Shown here: positions 44,570 through 56,090 of the stretch, piece by piece
How the letters are laid out: every line of letters begins with the position of its first letter
Numbering within the stretch: position 1 is the first letter of the stretch
Assembly (NCBI GenBank): GCA_022432975.1
Contig: CM039510.1
Location: 27,891,201-27,955,200, forward strand
Direction of reading: 5' to 3'
DNA from: Begonia masoniana
Taxonomy: Eukaryota > Streptophyta > Magnoliopsida > Cucurbitales > Begoniaceae
DNA: 64,000 nt
Made by a program: the position numbers and the translations under genes
Notes under the pieces: model-generated
What the model saw: only the letters and a program-made list of their open reading frames with translations
The model's database searches: none
What the model was told of the DNA's origin: nothing

Positions 44570-45112
44570 TGTCAAGGTCCGGGCTTGTCCAAGGCATGTT
44601 GCCCATGGCCGCCCTTGCTGTTAACCTAGTTTATTTCCTTTTTTAGTATTTCCATTGTACTCTTTTTCTTTCTATTTTTGGCAAGAGTGACTCCTCGCCC
44701 ACATAGCATGTACACTACTGCTAGAGTGGAGATGGTCCAGATTGCTCTTTAGGGGGAGAGGCATGACTGCACGTAGACCCCCCTACCCAACGTTGTAATT
44801 TGCTGCCCATCAATGAACAAGCTTTTTACATACACTTTCTTTATGCACACTATGCTCAATGATGCTCATTATGATTAACCTTGCTCGTTCGTTGCTTACT
44901 CGTTAGACACAAGCTCGCTCTAACGAAGTGGGCACTCGGTGCCGTTGGCACGCATGTTAATCTCGCTCGCTCGTTGCTTACTCGCTAGACACAAGCTCGC
45001 TCTAGCGAAGTGGGCACTTGGTGTTGTTGGCACGCACGTTGGCTGACCCAGTATAGGTGTGATATTGGGTGCCGCACGGTCTTGTAAGCCCCTTGAAAGT
45101 AGGACCGTGACA
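44570..45112 (+). repeat. 5' LTR of element F
   Basis: TGTCAAGGTCCGGGCTTGTC ... AGTAGGACCGTGACA. An internal tandem pair of about 80 bp (CGCTCGTTGCTTACTCGYTA..., from about 44883 and 44961) ends in GGCACGCAYGTT. The 3' LTR has the same structure. Confidence 0.95.
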
Positions 45113-45152
45113 GTTGGTATCATAGCCGAGTTGGCTAAAATCGTGAGAAGTC

Positions 45153-47549
45153 ATGCCGAAGAAGAGTTCGATGGAAAGGCTGAGTGCTCCATCGGATCAA
45201 CTAGAGCGCCTCGTCGAGTTGGAAGAAGAAGTACGGTATCTGCAAGACATACCGGACAACATTCGATTCATAGAAGAACGAATAAAGGAAATGTCTGAAT
45301 TTCTTGCTGAAGTAGCGGCTATTCACAACAGGATAGATGCCATACCGATTCCAGAGCTGTTGAATCGGGTAAAGACCCTCGAATCCCGACAAGAAAAGGG
45401 AAAGGGAGTTTACACCGGAGAAAGTTCCACAGGTACTATAATCGGGGTCCTGGAGCGTGTCGATGAGATCGAGCTCGCTCATACCCGATTGTCAGAAACT
45501 ATGTCTCAAGTGACCATGGACTTCAGAACGATGTTTGATTCTCTCAGGGCTGAGATTGCCGAGATCAACATCAAACTGAACCTTACCATGAGAGCCATGG
45601 GGAGTCAAACCCAGGCTGCTAATGCTGCTGAATTTAGTCGAGTGAAAATCCCTGAGCCAAAACCCTTTGGGGGAGCCCGGGATGCAAAAGAAATAGAGAA
45701 TTTCATCTTCGACATGGAACAATATTTTAAGGCCACTAAAACAGATGAAGAATCGAAAGTGACCTTGGCCACAATGCATCTGACCGATGATGCAAAACTT
45801 TGGTGGAGATCGAAATACCATGATATCAGTATGGGCGAATGCGTGATTGATACTTGGGAAGAATTAAAAAGGCAACTAAGGGATCAATTCTTTCCAGAGA
45901 ATGTTGAGTTCAACGCCCCCAGACTGCTCCGAGAGCTAAAGCAGACTGCAAGCATTCGCGAATATGTCAAAGAGTTTTCGGGACTCATGCTGAATATTAA
46001 AGATATGTCAGAAAAAGATAAGATCTTCACTTTCATCGAAGGTCTTAAACCGTGGGCCAGAACAAGATTATACGAACAAAGGGTGCAAAGCCTTTCAAGT
46101 GCACTGGCCGCAGCAGAGCGGTTGTTCGATTATAACTCTGGGAACCTTGAGCCGGGGAAGAACACTCCTAGTAGCCCAAACGCCAACAAGTTTCAGGAAC
46201 CAGACACAGGAATTGACGAAAGGAAACCGTTTGTCCGAAGAGAAGGTTTTGAGGCAACAAGAAATGCCAACAACCACCGACAAACAAATAGGCCTATGTC
46301 ATGTTTTCTGTGTAAGGGACCCCATCGGGTAGCCGAGTGTCCGCATAGATCGGCCTTAACTTGCTTACAAGATTCGATTCGGGATGAAAACTCAGCTAGG
46401 GAAGTTGTGCAAGAAGAATCCACTGAACTTGCTGAAGTTGGGACTATGACTTTCTAGTCAGCTATACAACAACAGATAGAAGTGCTGAAGAAGACCCCAG
46501 TTAAAGGTCTCATGTATGTGGAGTTGTTCATCAATAATAGATCTACTAATAGTACGATGATAGACTCGTGAGCTACTCACAACTTCATCACAGAAAAGGA
46601 AGCTCACTGTCTTGTATTGAAGCTAGAAAAGAGTGATGGTAAGGTGAAAACAGTGAATGCGAAAGTGATGCCAGTACTCGGGATTGTAAGGAGAGTACAG
46701 TTGAAACTCGGCTCATGGGCGGGACTCATTGACTTCGTTGTAGTACAGATGGATGACTTTGATATTATCTTGGGGATGGAGTTCTTGATAGAACATAGAG
46801 CCATCCCAATACCCTCAACGCAATGTTTAATAATCACAAGTAACAACCCAACTGTTGTTCCTGCGATTCTTAAACAACCAAGTGCTATCAACAAAAAGAT
46901 GATTTCTGCAATGCAATTCAAGGAAAGGCTGAAGCACCATACAGAGATAGCTCACGCTTGCTTGGAGTGAACCTCTAAGCATACGAAGAAGTGGATAGCT
47001 AAGAAATGGCGGCCCACGGAATTTAGGGCTGGTGACTTAGTACTGGTTAAGTTGTTACCGGAACAACTTCACTTGAGGAGTAAGAAAGACAAGCGACTCT
47101 TCAGAAGGTATGAAGGTCCCTTTGAAGTCATCGAGAAGGTCGGGAGAACATCCTACAGGGTTAATCTTCCATCATGGCTCAAAATCCACTCAGTGATCCC
47201 CCTCAGCAACTTGAAGCCCTATCATCCAGCCGACAAGAACAAGGAAAGAAACGACATATTTAGACCAAATATCTCCAGCAGCAACCAAAAGAAGAAAGAA
47301 GTTGCCAGCAGCAACAAAAAGAAGAAAGAAGTTGCCAGCAGCAACCAAAAGAAGAAAGAAGTTGAAGAAGGCCTTGTAGATCGAAGCGTCAGAATAGGTC
47401 GACGAAAGTACCAGGATTATCTCATCAGGTGGAAAGGACTAGGAGCTGATGATGTATCTTGGAAGAAAGCAAAAAGACTTGGAGAACTCATCACAGAGGA
47501 TCGGGGAATTCAAGCAGAAGTAGAGTTGACGAGGACGTCAACAGTTTAA
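45153..47549 (+). pseudogene. Element F gag-protease-(deletion)-integrase tail-chromodomain frame
   Basis: One frame of 799 codons has only three stops inside: TAG 46455, TGA 46569 and TGA 46968. The capsid has FIFDMEQYFKATKTDE, AKLWWRSKYHD and LKQTASIREYVKEFS, with a zinc knuckle CFLCKGPHRVAEC. The protease has the active site MIDS-stop-ATHNF, where TGA replaced the Gly codon, and DIILGMEFL. At about 46930 MISAMQFKERLK, the linker before RT, joins directly to EIAHACLE, near the integrase C-terminus. The integrase tail (FRAGDLVLVKLLP, RRYEGPFEVIEKVGRTSYRV) and a chromodomain (YQDYLIRWKGLGADDVSWKK) follow. Three 10-residue repeats SSNQKKKEVA lie between them. Confidence 0.9.
47277..47366 (+). 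repeat. In-frame 30-bp tandem triplication in element F
   Basis: AGCAGCAACCAAAAGAAGAA-type units repeat three times, giving SSN(Q/K)KKKEVA. They form a lysine-rich linker between the integrase tail and the chromodomain. Confidence 0.95.
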
Positions 47550-47560
47550 ATAGGGGAGAA

Positions 47561-48103
47561 TGTCAAGGTCCGGGCTTGTCCAAGGCATGTTGCCCATGGC
47601 CGCCCTTGCGGTTAGCCTAGTTTATTTCCTTTTTTAGTATTTCCATTGTACTCTTTTTCTTTCTATTTTTGGCAAGAGTGACTCCTCGCCCACATAGCAT
47701 GTACACTACTGCTAGAGTGGAGATGGTCCAGATTACTCTTTAGGGGGAGAGGCATGACTGCACGTAGACCCCCCGACCCAACGTTGTAATTTGCTGCCCA
47801 TCAATGAACAAGCTTTTTACATACACTCTCTTTATGCACACTATGCTCAATGATGCTCATTACGATTAACCTTGCTCGTTCGTTGCTTACTCGTTAGACA
47901 CAAGCTCGCTCTAACGAAGTGGGCACTCGGTGCCGTTGGCACGCACGTTAATCTCGCTCGCTCGTTGCTTACTCGCTAGACACAAGCTCGCTCTAGCGAA
48001 GTGGGCACTTGGTGTTGTTGGCACGCACGTTGGCTGACCCAGTATAGGTGTGATATTGAATGCCGCACGGTCTTGTAAGCCCCTTGAAAGTAGGACCGTG
48101 ACA
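47561..48103 (+). repeat. 3' LTR of element F
   Basis: Same length and ends as the 5' LTR, differing at about nine positions by eye (for example TTGCTGTTAACC versus TTGCGGTTAGCC, and ATTGGGTGCC versus ATTGAATGCC). Confidence 0.95.
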
Positions 48104-49190
48104 CCTGGCACAGAATGGGTGCGATCGAAAACAGGCTTTCTTTCCATTCCTCGGCTTGCCCTGCTTCCCAAGGCTAAGGTTTGGTATCATTTTCTGAAAC
48201 TCAAAATATTCCCCTCTTCCCATGGTCAACATGTGACCAAAGATCGTGCTATTCTGCTTTATTGCATTTTAACCAATAAGAAGATAAATATTGGTTTGAT
48301 TATCTACCGGAATCTATGTGCAAATGCCCTGAAGCCAAAAGGGCAACTATTATTTCCATCCTTAATTTCTGGGCTTTGTGAATGGGCGGGGGTCTCTTAT
48401 GACGGAGATGAAGAACATCTTTCACCAGGCCCAGCAATGACACCCACTATTGTTAAGAGGATTGCTGTAGACGGTTTTGAGGTCCATGAAACAGAGGTTG
48501 AAGGTGGCACCAATGCTGCAGGCAACGCAGAAGCATCATCCAGCAACAGCAACATCCAACAGCAAATACTTGACAGTCTGGAGTCAGTGCGTAACAAGCT
48601 CGATTGGCATAGAAATGACCTTTCTACTTTGAAGCAGAAACTTCAACTTCAAGAACATCTACAATACAAGATGACAAAGGCTATGAAGAGCTTAAAACGT
48701 AAAAATAGAATATTCTTGCAGTATACCAAGCTACGTGATACAGCATTGGCAGCCAGCTTTGCTAAGAAGTCGGAGGATCCAGCTCCTGTTTTCTCACATT
48801 TCCCAATAGCACTTTTAAGAAACTCGGATGATGAGTCAGAAACTGAAGCATGAGTACCAGGGAAGTTCTAAATCTTCAGTTTCTTTTCTTTTTCGTTTTC
48901 TATGAACTTAATTCTCTTTTAGTTTTTCTTTGAACTTAATTTTGTTTGGCAGTGGGGACACTGCCAATTTTTAAGTGTGGGGTGCATGCATGTTTAGTGT
49001 TCTTGCTTAATTTGAATTTCTGGAAGTTTAGTGTGGATGTTTATTTTTTGTTTAATTTGAGTGTTTGAAAACTGTTTAGAATATTTATTTATTTTAGTTT
49101 TGTGCCCAAGGTTGTTTACTGTGTTGCCTTATTTTCTTTGTTCTGTTGATTTGTGTTATTGGCTCTGTTTGGTTATTAGTGTTCTGTTTG

Positions 49191-51050
49191 GTTTATAATG
49201 TTTGTAAGGGGTGTTTTGGTGAAATGAGAAAAACATGTTTCCTTTAGAACTTGGTGGTTCTTGGAGTTACCAAGGTTGGTGCCTAGGTAAGCCACGGTTT
49301 TGTGCAAACCGTGAGGAGTAGCCCTCCAATTATTTTTCTTGTTGTGGTAGCTTGAAAAACTCTCTTCCCACACTTCTCACCAAGTCTTTTAGAGGCTGGG
49401 AAATAGAAGAAGTTCGTTTATACCATTCCTACAAGCAGTGCTCTTCTCTTTGGAGAATGTATTAGCCGAGAGCTAGAAGCTCAAAATTAGCCAGCCACTG
49501 GTTCCTTTTGTTTTCTTATATCCATTCCATATCTTCATCTAATATCTTTCTTGAGTTTATTCACCATCCTTATTAGCCGAGAGCTAGAAGCTCAAAATTA
49601 GCCAGCCACTGGTTCCTTTTGTTTTCTTTTATCCATTCCATATCTTCATCTAATATCTTTCTTGAGTTTATTCACCATCCTTAATACATCATTTCATCTA
49701 AAGAACGTTTTGCTTTTGGTGTCATTCGAGCTATTTTCCACTCATTTCTCTTGGAGTGCTCTCGGGTAACACCAACCGAGCAGTGCTTGGTGTTTATGTT
49801 GATCTAACTTGCTTCTTTGCAATTGAAATCACATCATTTGGTATCAGAGCATAGGGAGCTTCCTCTGTGAAACTTAGAGCATATTTATTCATTTATCTAC
49901 TCAAGTTTTGATAGCTGCATTTTCATTTCAATCGGGTTAGTGTTTTATTGCTAAACATTCTGTTTTGCTGCCATAAACCATTCTATTTTGTGTTACTGCT
50001 GTGTACTGTTGTGCTAAACGATTTACAGCATATTATCTTAGCTTTATTTAGTTTTTGAAGTTCAGGATATCATCATCTTATAACCTATTAACATTTGCTG
50101 AACTTGGTTTGAGGATCGATCATAGTATCGTTGTCTTTTTTCTTTCCTTTTTTTGTTTTTATTTCAGTTTTCTAGTTAGGTTTTTGCCGCTTTGTGCTGT
50201 TTTTATTTTTTTTAGTAATCTATTTTTGTTAGCTAACTTGTTCTAACGTGAGTTTTCTTGTTTCTGTTTCTTTGTTTTTGTGTTCTGTCAAGTAACCAGG
50301 TTGCTGCCCCTGTGTGTGTTTTTGTGCTTTTTCTTAATCACTTTGAACCATTTTGGATTACTCAACTTGCTGCTACTCGGGTTTAAAGTATAATCGAGAA
50401 ACCGTTTCTAAACTGTGGTTTATTCTGCTATTTATCTGTTGTTAATCGCTGTATTCATCTATTTGCTGCTGCATAAAACTGGAGTTATTAAAACTGCTGC
50501 TAAACTCATTTTCCAGCAACTCTTTTCTGTCAGTTCTTGAAGTTTTAAGGATCAAATATAATTGCTTATTTCATATAACTTTGGTTGCTTAACTTGCTTT
50601 GTCGGTTTAAAGTGTTTAACTGAAAAGAATTATTTTTCCCAAAACTGTTCTCTTTTGTGTTATCCTTTTACAACAAGTTTTTCATAAATTTTTCCTAAAA
50701 CTTTAAGCGTAGTATTAGTCTTACTAGCTACAGCAAGCTCCTGTAACTTTTCCTCACATTTATCGAGATTACAAGTTCTGTTTCTGGTTTTAATCGAGAA
50801 GAAATTATTTAAGGCTATCTGTTTTGAGTTGTTCTGTCTAAGCAGGTAATAGTTTCATTTGCTAACATTTAAAGATTGAAAAGGTGAGAAAATGAAAACT
50901 GAAATGATTGCTAAATCAGTTTTTCTAATTAGTAGTACTTTCATGTTATAGTGTCCTGTTCTGTTTTAAGTACTTAGACTATTTAACTTGTGTTTCTTAG
51001 CTGTGTTTTGTTTATTTGACGGCATGATAATGTGTCCTTGAAGCATAAAA
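49191..51050 (+). mobile_element. Element E2: truncated LTR plus leader, second copy of E
   Basis: 49191-50306 matches E1 at 35535-36540 closely. It includes the LTR end (49836) and PBS (49839-49850). The first about 545 bases of the LTR are missing. Beyond 50306 the leader continues where E1 is cut, as T-rich non-coding DNA, until roughly 51050; that end is a guess. It has a 111-bp tandem duplication not present in E1. No coding domain follows. Confidence 0.7.
49461..49682 (+). repeat. 111-bp tandem duplication in E2
   Basis: ATTAGCCGAGAGCTAGAAGC ... TTTATTCACCATCCTT is present twice (from 49461 and 49572). E1 has it once. Confidence 0.95.
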
Positions 51051-54000
51051 TTTCCATCACTTGCCATGTGATTCAAGAAAATAGAGGAAGTAGACCCTAA
51101 TCGAGCTTTGTCGAATGAACCCTAGTTATCAACAGAGCAGCTTAACCCGAGTCACACTTGTTGTCTCAACCAAAATTATCAAAGATGATCTATCAAATTA
51201 ATATTTGATGAAGATCAAGTTTTTCACAAAGAACTCAATAAAAGATTTTCATTGGTTCACATATACCTTGTAATGGATCATGTTTCATTGTATTGTCCTT
51301 AGTTGCTACCGGGTTCATATCATAATAGTTACAAAGTTAGAAAAATAAATCGACTAAAATCAATTCATCAACAATTTCGAAGCAGTATTTTGTTTTACAA
51401 GCATAAAAGCCATTTTTAATCTCGAAGCAATAGTAGCATATGAAAATTCTGCTGAATTTCAAACATGAAAAAGAATAAATGTGGCACAATATTCACCATC
51501 ATCAACATAGAAGAAAAATGAAGATGAAGCTATAAAAAATAACTATTTACACTGCGAGAAGGGGAAATACTGGGGCTTAATTTCAATCCAAAACCATACA
51601 ATTTGAACCCAAGAAAGAACTCTCACAAATTTATAAGAATGTTTAGAACCTCAAACTTTACTCATAAAATGAATTTTGGGAGTATGTGTCCTTTACGTCG
51701 AAAGGGTTCTTCTCGCCTATGAATGTACAATCTAGATATACCTTATCGATGATGAAGGTAGTCCCAATATATCACTGAAAGGAAGCAAATTATGGTAAAT
51801 GAGATTTCATGATAAATATCAACGTATATGGACTTAAAATTTATCAATGTTTCACTAAGATCAGCATTGCTTTGAGGATCATCAAAGACAGTGCTAAGCT
51901 CTGTGTTAGTGGTGGGAATCAGTTCAGTTCGAACCAGGTAACCGAACCGACAAGAACCGAAGTCGTTGATTTGGTTCTCGGCTTTACTTCAGAAAACCAG
52001 AGTAAAATCAAACCGAACTGATGTGTGTCAAAAACACCAAAATTAATTCTTGGTAAAAATATATGAATTTGTAGATTGATGAGCAGAGCCGAATCTACAA
52101 GGAATAGTAAATAAATATACTTCTATAAAAATTATATCACAAGCAAATGGGGGGTTTTGAGTTTTGAGAACTGAAAATAAGCAATAAATAATAAAATGGG
52201 ATTTCAATGGAGAATAACTATCTAGTCAATGGATGATTTAAGTTTTAATTCGGTCAACTAATCATTGAAATATAAATAGATTTTTAATCTTCTTGAATAA
52301 ATTGGTTATATTTACTGTGACGCTCTAATAATTTAATCTTTCTTAAGTTTCTACGACTAACTCTCTTGTTAACAAACAACTCTAAAGACACGCTCTCATG
52401 ATTTAATTTATCAATATCATTAAGAATTAGAGAGACTCAATTATAGCCAACCATCTCAATAAACGCAGATAATTTAGACTGGATCATACACATTTATAAA
52501 CTACATTATTTAACACATGTATTAGAATTGTTAAACAATTACGGATTTAAAAATCCTAAATGTTGATAAGTTTAAGAATAATCTATTCAAACAATCCACA
52601 AAATAATAATCTTATGAAGCAAAGAAGATGTATAAATACTCAATAAGAAAAATAATAATGATATGACTATATGTCATAGTTCAATAAAAAAAAATATAAT
52701 AATGATATGAGTATATGTCACAGTTCTTTGGTGAATCAAAATTTCAATTAATCTCTCGAATAAAAATTAAGAATTTTGCTATCCATGGAAGATCAGAGAA
52801 AATAGTAGGGAGAAAAAGAGAAAAGAGAGAGAGAGAGAGAGTGAAAAGATAAAGGGAGAGAGGAGAGGGGGAGCAGAATCCTTCTCTCAAGATTTTTCAG
52901 AATTAAAAATTTCTTCAAAACCTCCTTCTGACAGCTTTCCTAATGCAAATTTTTCAAGAAATTCATAGATTTAATAGTCAATAATATATTCACAGCAACA
53001 TTTAAAAGATTGTATTTTTAAATTTCCTTTTTAACAGCATTTGGCGGCGTAACTATAAGCCGTGGGCACGCCTTATTACAGGATCTCTTTTGCCGATTTT
53101 TGAATTTCTTTCAGAATTCTTCTGAAACTTGTTTTTGGCTTCTAATCCTCCAAATAAGTTTCAATCGATCAAAACTTTCATCTTCACCTGCTAAACATGA
53201 AATTCAATCGAAAATCGAGATTTCATAACAAAACCCATATAAAATGAACGAGATTTTGAGCTTTATCACGAATCGACCTGAACTCTAAATGACAATCTAA
53301 TTTGTAATTTTGCTTTGAATTTAATCGATGTTCTTCCTCGCCTGACGATCGAGAGTTCCAAATCTCTTCTCTGTGCCACCGTCGCACGGTCTTTGTCTCC
53401 CCTCTCTCGCTCGAATTTCGAGTTCTCGCACAGAGCTCTGCAATCTACTGGGTCGCACGCACACAGAGCTCCGATACTTCTTTCGAGTGTTCGGGCTTCA
53501 ATTTCTCCTACAGAGGTGCTTGAGCTCTCTACATCCCGAACAGAAAGGACAAGTGTAAAGGATAATCAGAGTCCAAGCTTTCCTTTCTGCATATTGCTAT
53601 ACTTCATTCTTGTGTCTAGGTTTCAATTAGTATCTTTCTCAAGTCAGTTGCAATCTTTGTAGATTTGTAGCTATATTTTTTCTATATTGAACGATGATGA
53701 TTTGTAGATTGTTGTTTCAATCTTTCTGATTCCTAGTTCTAGCAACTTGATTTGTATTTTTTATTTTCTCTCTGTATTTGTAGATTGTTGTTTTTTGTGG
53801 TCAATTTCTGTGTCTTCATTGGGATTTATAAGACTCTTCTACATCTCTTTCTGACCTTTCTTTCTCTGAAATTTTGTTTGAATTGATTTGTCATTTACCA
53901 TCTTCCCTTCCTACTCCTCTTACCATGGGTAAACTTAATATAAGGCTTATCACATGTTGATCAACAAGTTGTAGCAAAAATAAAATTTCATCAGGGTTGT

Positions 54001-54539
54001 CAACGCTCATTCTTTTAGACTTCTCAACTTTTTGCACCCTGGTTTTCTACAAACGCTTTATTTTTCTTGCTTGGAAAACAAAAAATATGACGAGAGATAA
54101 ATCATATATTTTGAAATAAATGAATCTCATTAATATATTGATCCTAGTTTTTGGTCACTTGAGTGTATTTTTCTCTCTATCTATTCAATTTAGTACTCAT
54201 CATCGACTGAAGTTCAAGGTAGCACCTTCCATCTACCGAAATAGTTATAGACTATTGAGATGATTTTTACCACTTTTTGTTGCTTTCTAACACTTGCTTA
54301 CTTCTAATATGCCCTCCTTTTGGCGAACAGAGTATTTTTTGTCTTTTATCATGTTCAAAGTAGCACCTTCAATTTACTAAAACAGTTATAGACTATTGAG
54401 ATGTTTTGTTATATTAGGATGGAAAGTACTACAAACTGAGGGCAAGAAAAGAAGCATAATATGTGAAGCATGAAATTATTTCACTAAAACAGAACCAATT
54501 GACTAAGATATTCCTCGGGCAACTTGCAATTACCGTAGG
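51051..54539. other. AT-rich spacer, no gene recognised
   Basis: 3.5 kb without a recognisable product. It includes an ACCGAAC-rich patch (51930-52020: GGTAACCGAACCGACAAGAACC), a short tandem pair around ATGATATGASTATATGTCAY (52658-52725), a CT-rich leader-like patch at 53330-53560, and a direct repeat GTAGCACCTTC...AGTTATAGACTATTGAGAT (54219-54264 and 54358-54403). Confidence 0.4.
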
Positions 54540-56090
54540 AATTTGTATGTTTGTTATCTAGTAAGAAATGAATCTTTAAACTTGAACAAATATGCAAGTA
54601 CTTGTAAGAACTTGTTGCCTACTTTAGATAGTACGAAAAGTTCAGTTTATTCTTTAACTGTGAAATCATTTAGTACGAAAAGATGTCGAGTTAAGCTTGC
54701 TAGGATTATTGTGTTTGATGAATTTCCTTTTAGTGTTGTTGAAGGAAAATGTTTTATTGTTCGGTAAATGAGCTGGAACCAAAATTTATTGTTTCATGTT
54801 GCAAAACTGTTGTGAATGATATTTTCAAGCTCTATATAAAGGAAAAGATTAAGTTGAAGTTTTATTTTCTCAATTGAATAGAAGAGCATGTTTAACAACC
54901 GATACTTGGACGTCTATACAAAATATATATCACATGGTGGTGATTGCTCATTTCATTGATATAAGTAAAACATTGCATCAAAAATTATCAATTTTTGTGT
55001 CATTTCCTAATCATAGAAAAATGTTTATTTTATTGGGAAATCGAGAGAGTTGTGATTGTCACAGTTGATAACGATTCTGCTAATGAAGTGTCTTTGACTC
55101 ATTTGGTTTAGAGTATTAGAAACTAAAAAGATTTGGTGATTGATAGAGAGTTTATGCATGTTAGATGTTTTGTTCATATTGTAAATTTAATTTTTTGCGA
55201 ATAGTCTAAAAGAACATAATGATTCTATTATAAAGATTTGTAAAGCTGTAAAGTATGTCAAGGTTTCTCTTGCAAGGATGCATAAATTCAAAACATGTGT
55301 AGAAAGTGCAATGATAACATACAAAAGTAGTGTGTGGCTTGATGTTCCAACTCGATGGAACTCAACATAGTTAATGTTGGACACTACTAAAAAGTTTGAA
55401 ATTTTTTTTGCAAAGTTGGGTGAATATGACATTCAATTCATATACGAGTTTCATGAAGATGAATATTCAGTGGTCTTCCCATTGATGAAGATTGGATGTC
55501 ATTCGTGAATTTATATTATTGTTGAAAGTGCTTTATGACGTGATGCCGAAAGTTTTGTCGACTTTACATATTACTGCAAACATATTTTTCTCTGAAGTTT
55601 GTAAACTTCATAAGATTATCAAGAAATATGTTACAAGTGATAACTTATCACTGAGAATCATGGGATTTGTTATGCAGTTTAAGTATGAAAAGTATTAGAG
55701 AAATTTCATCAAAGTCAATCACTTCATGTATATAGCTGTTGTGTTGGATCCACGATATAAATTAAATTTCGTGAGCATTGCCTAATGAAATTACATGGGA
55801 CTTGATATAACCAATGAGTTGATATTGAAATTGTAATATACGATTAGAAGATTGTATTTTAAGTACCAAGTGGATTCACCGATAAATATAATGCAATAAG
55901 CTTCTAGACTTGTGGTTAATGGTACTAATGACATTGGGGATAATGATGAGTTTGAGTCGACATTTTAAGTAGAATTGAACAATGAAGTTGAGTTGTATAA
56001 TAAAAATGAAGTTGAAAATTATTTGTCTGACAAACTTGAGAATTTTTCAAATGATATAGGTATATTGAGTTGGTGGATGATGCATGTGAT
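54540..56090 (+). pseudogene. hAT-family transposase relic (RICESLEEPER/DAYSLEEPER-like)
   Basis: Pieces in order on plus: CRVKLARIIVFDEFPFSVVE (about 54685-54740), RACLTTDTWTSIQNIYHMVV with AHFID (about 54880-54960), TVDNDSANEV, EFMHVRCFVHIVNLIF, ICKAVKYVKVSLARMHKFKT, DVPTRWNST, STLHITANIFFSEVCKLHKI, and AVVLDPRYKLNFV (about 55738-55775). The catalytic RNase H-like fold and the start of the C-terminal dimerisation domain (EVENYLSDKL ... ILSWW) can be traced. Numerous stops and frameshifts occur. The N-terminal BED zinc finger was not found. It ends at about 56088, where TGTGATGACCC begins a possible LTR. Confidence 0.85.

Larger units (their letters stand above)
44570..48103 (+). mobile_element. 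Element F: young non-autonomous chromovirus (gag-PR-chromodomain)
   Basis: A complete element of 3534 bp: LTRs 44570-45112 and 47561-48103 (543 bp each), a PBS-like TGGTATCATAGCC at 45115, a purine tract AATAGGGGAGAA before the 3' LTR, and a 5-bp duplication CCTGG. I count about nine substitutions between the LTRs, so insertion is recent compared with the rest. RT, RNase H and most of integrase are missing. It must have been moved by enzymes from another element. Confidence 0.95.
44133..48853 (+). pseudogene. Extra ORF, putative plant transposon protein family (right copy), split by element F
   Basis: This is the second copy of the ORF at 36880-38060. Exon-like parts are 44133-44569 and 48109-48853, about 394 codons once element F and one CCTGG duplication are discounted. 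The stop seen here (KKF then TAA at about 44341) replaces a Cys codon that is intact in the left copy. Conversely, the left copy's TAA is a Tyr codon here. So the two were inactivated independently after duplication. The C-terminal part (LESVRNKLDWHRNDLSTLKQ, QEHLQYKMTKAMKSLKRKN) is intact and probably coiled coil. Confidence 0.8.
44036..49196 (+). repeat. Right inverted arm, split by element F
   Basis: 44036-44569 plus 48109-49196 together equal the reverse complement of 36555-38165. The join to E2 is at GTTTATA (49191-49197). This word is shared by the arm's end and by E at 35535, so the junction lies in a microhomology. Confidence 0.88.

Noticed and set aside
48109..48853. 267-codon plus-strand frame starting at 48050 as a separate gene
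   Set aside because: Its first codons are the 3' LTR of element F. The rest is the interrupted second half of the extra ORF.
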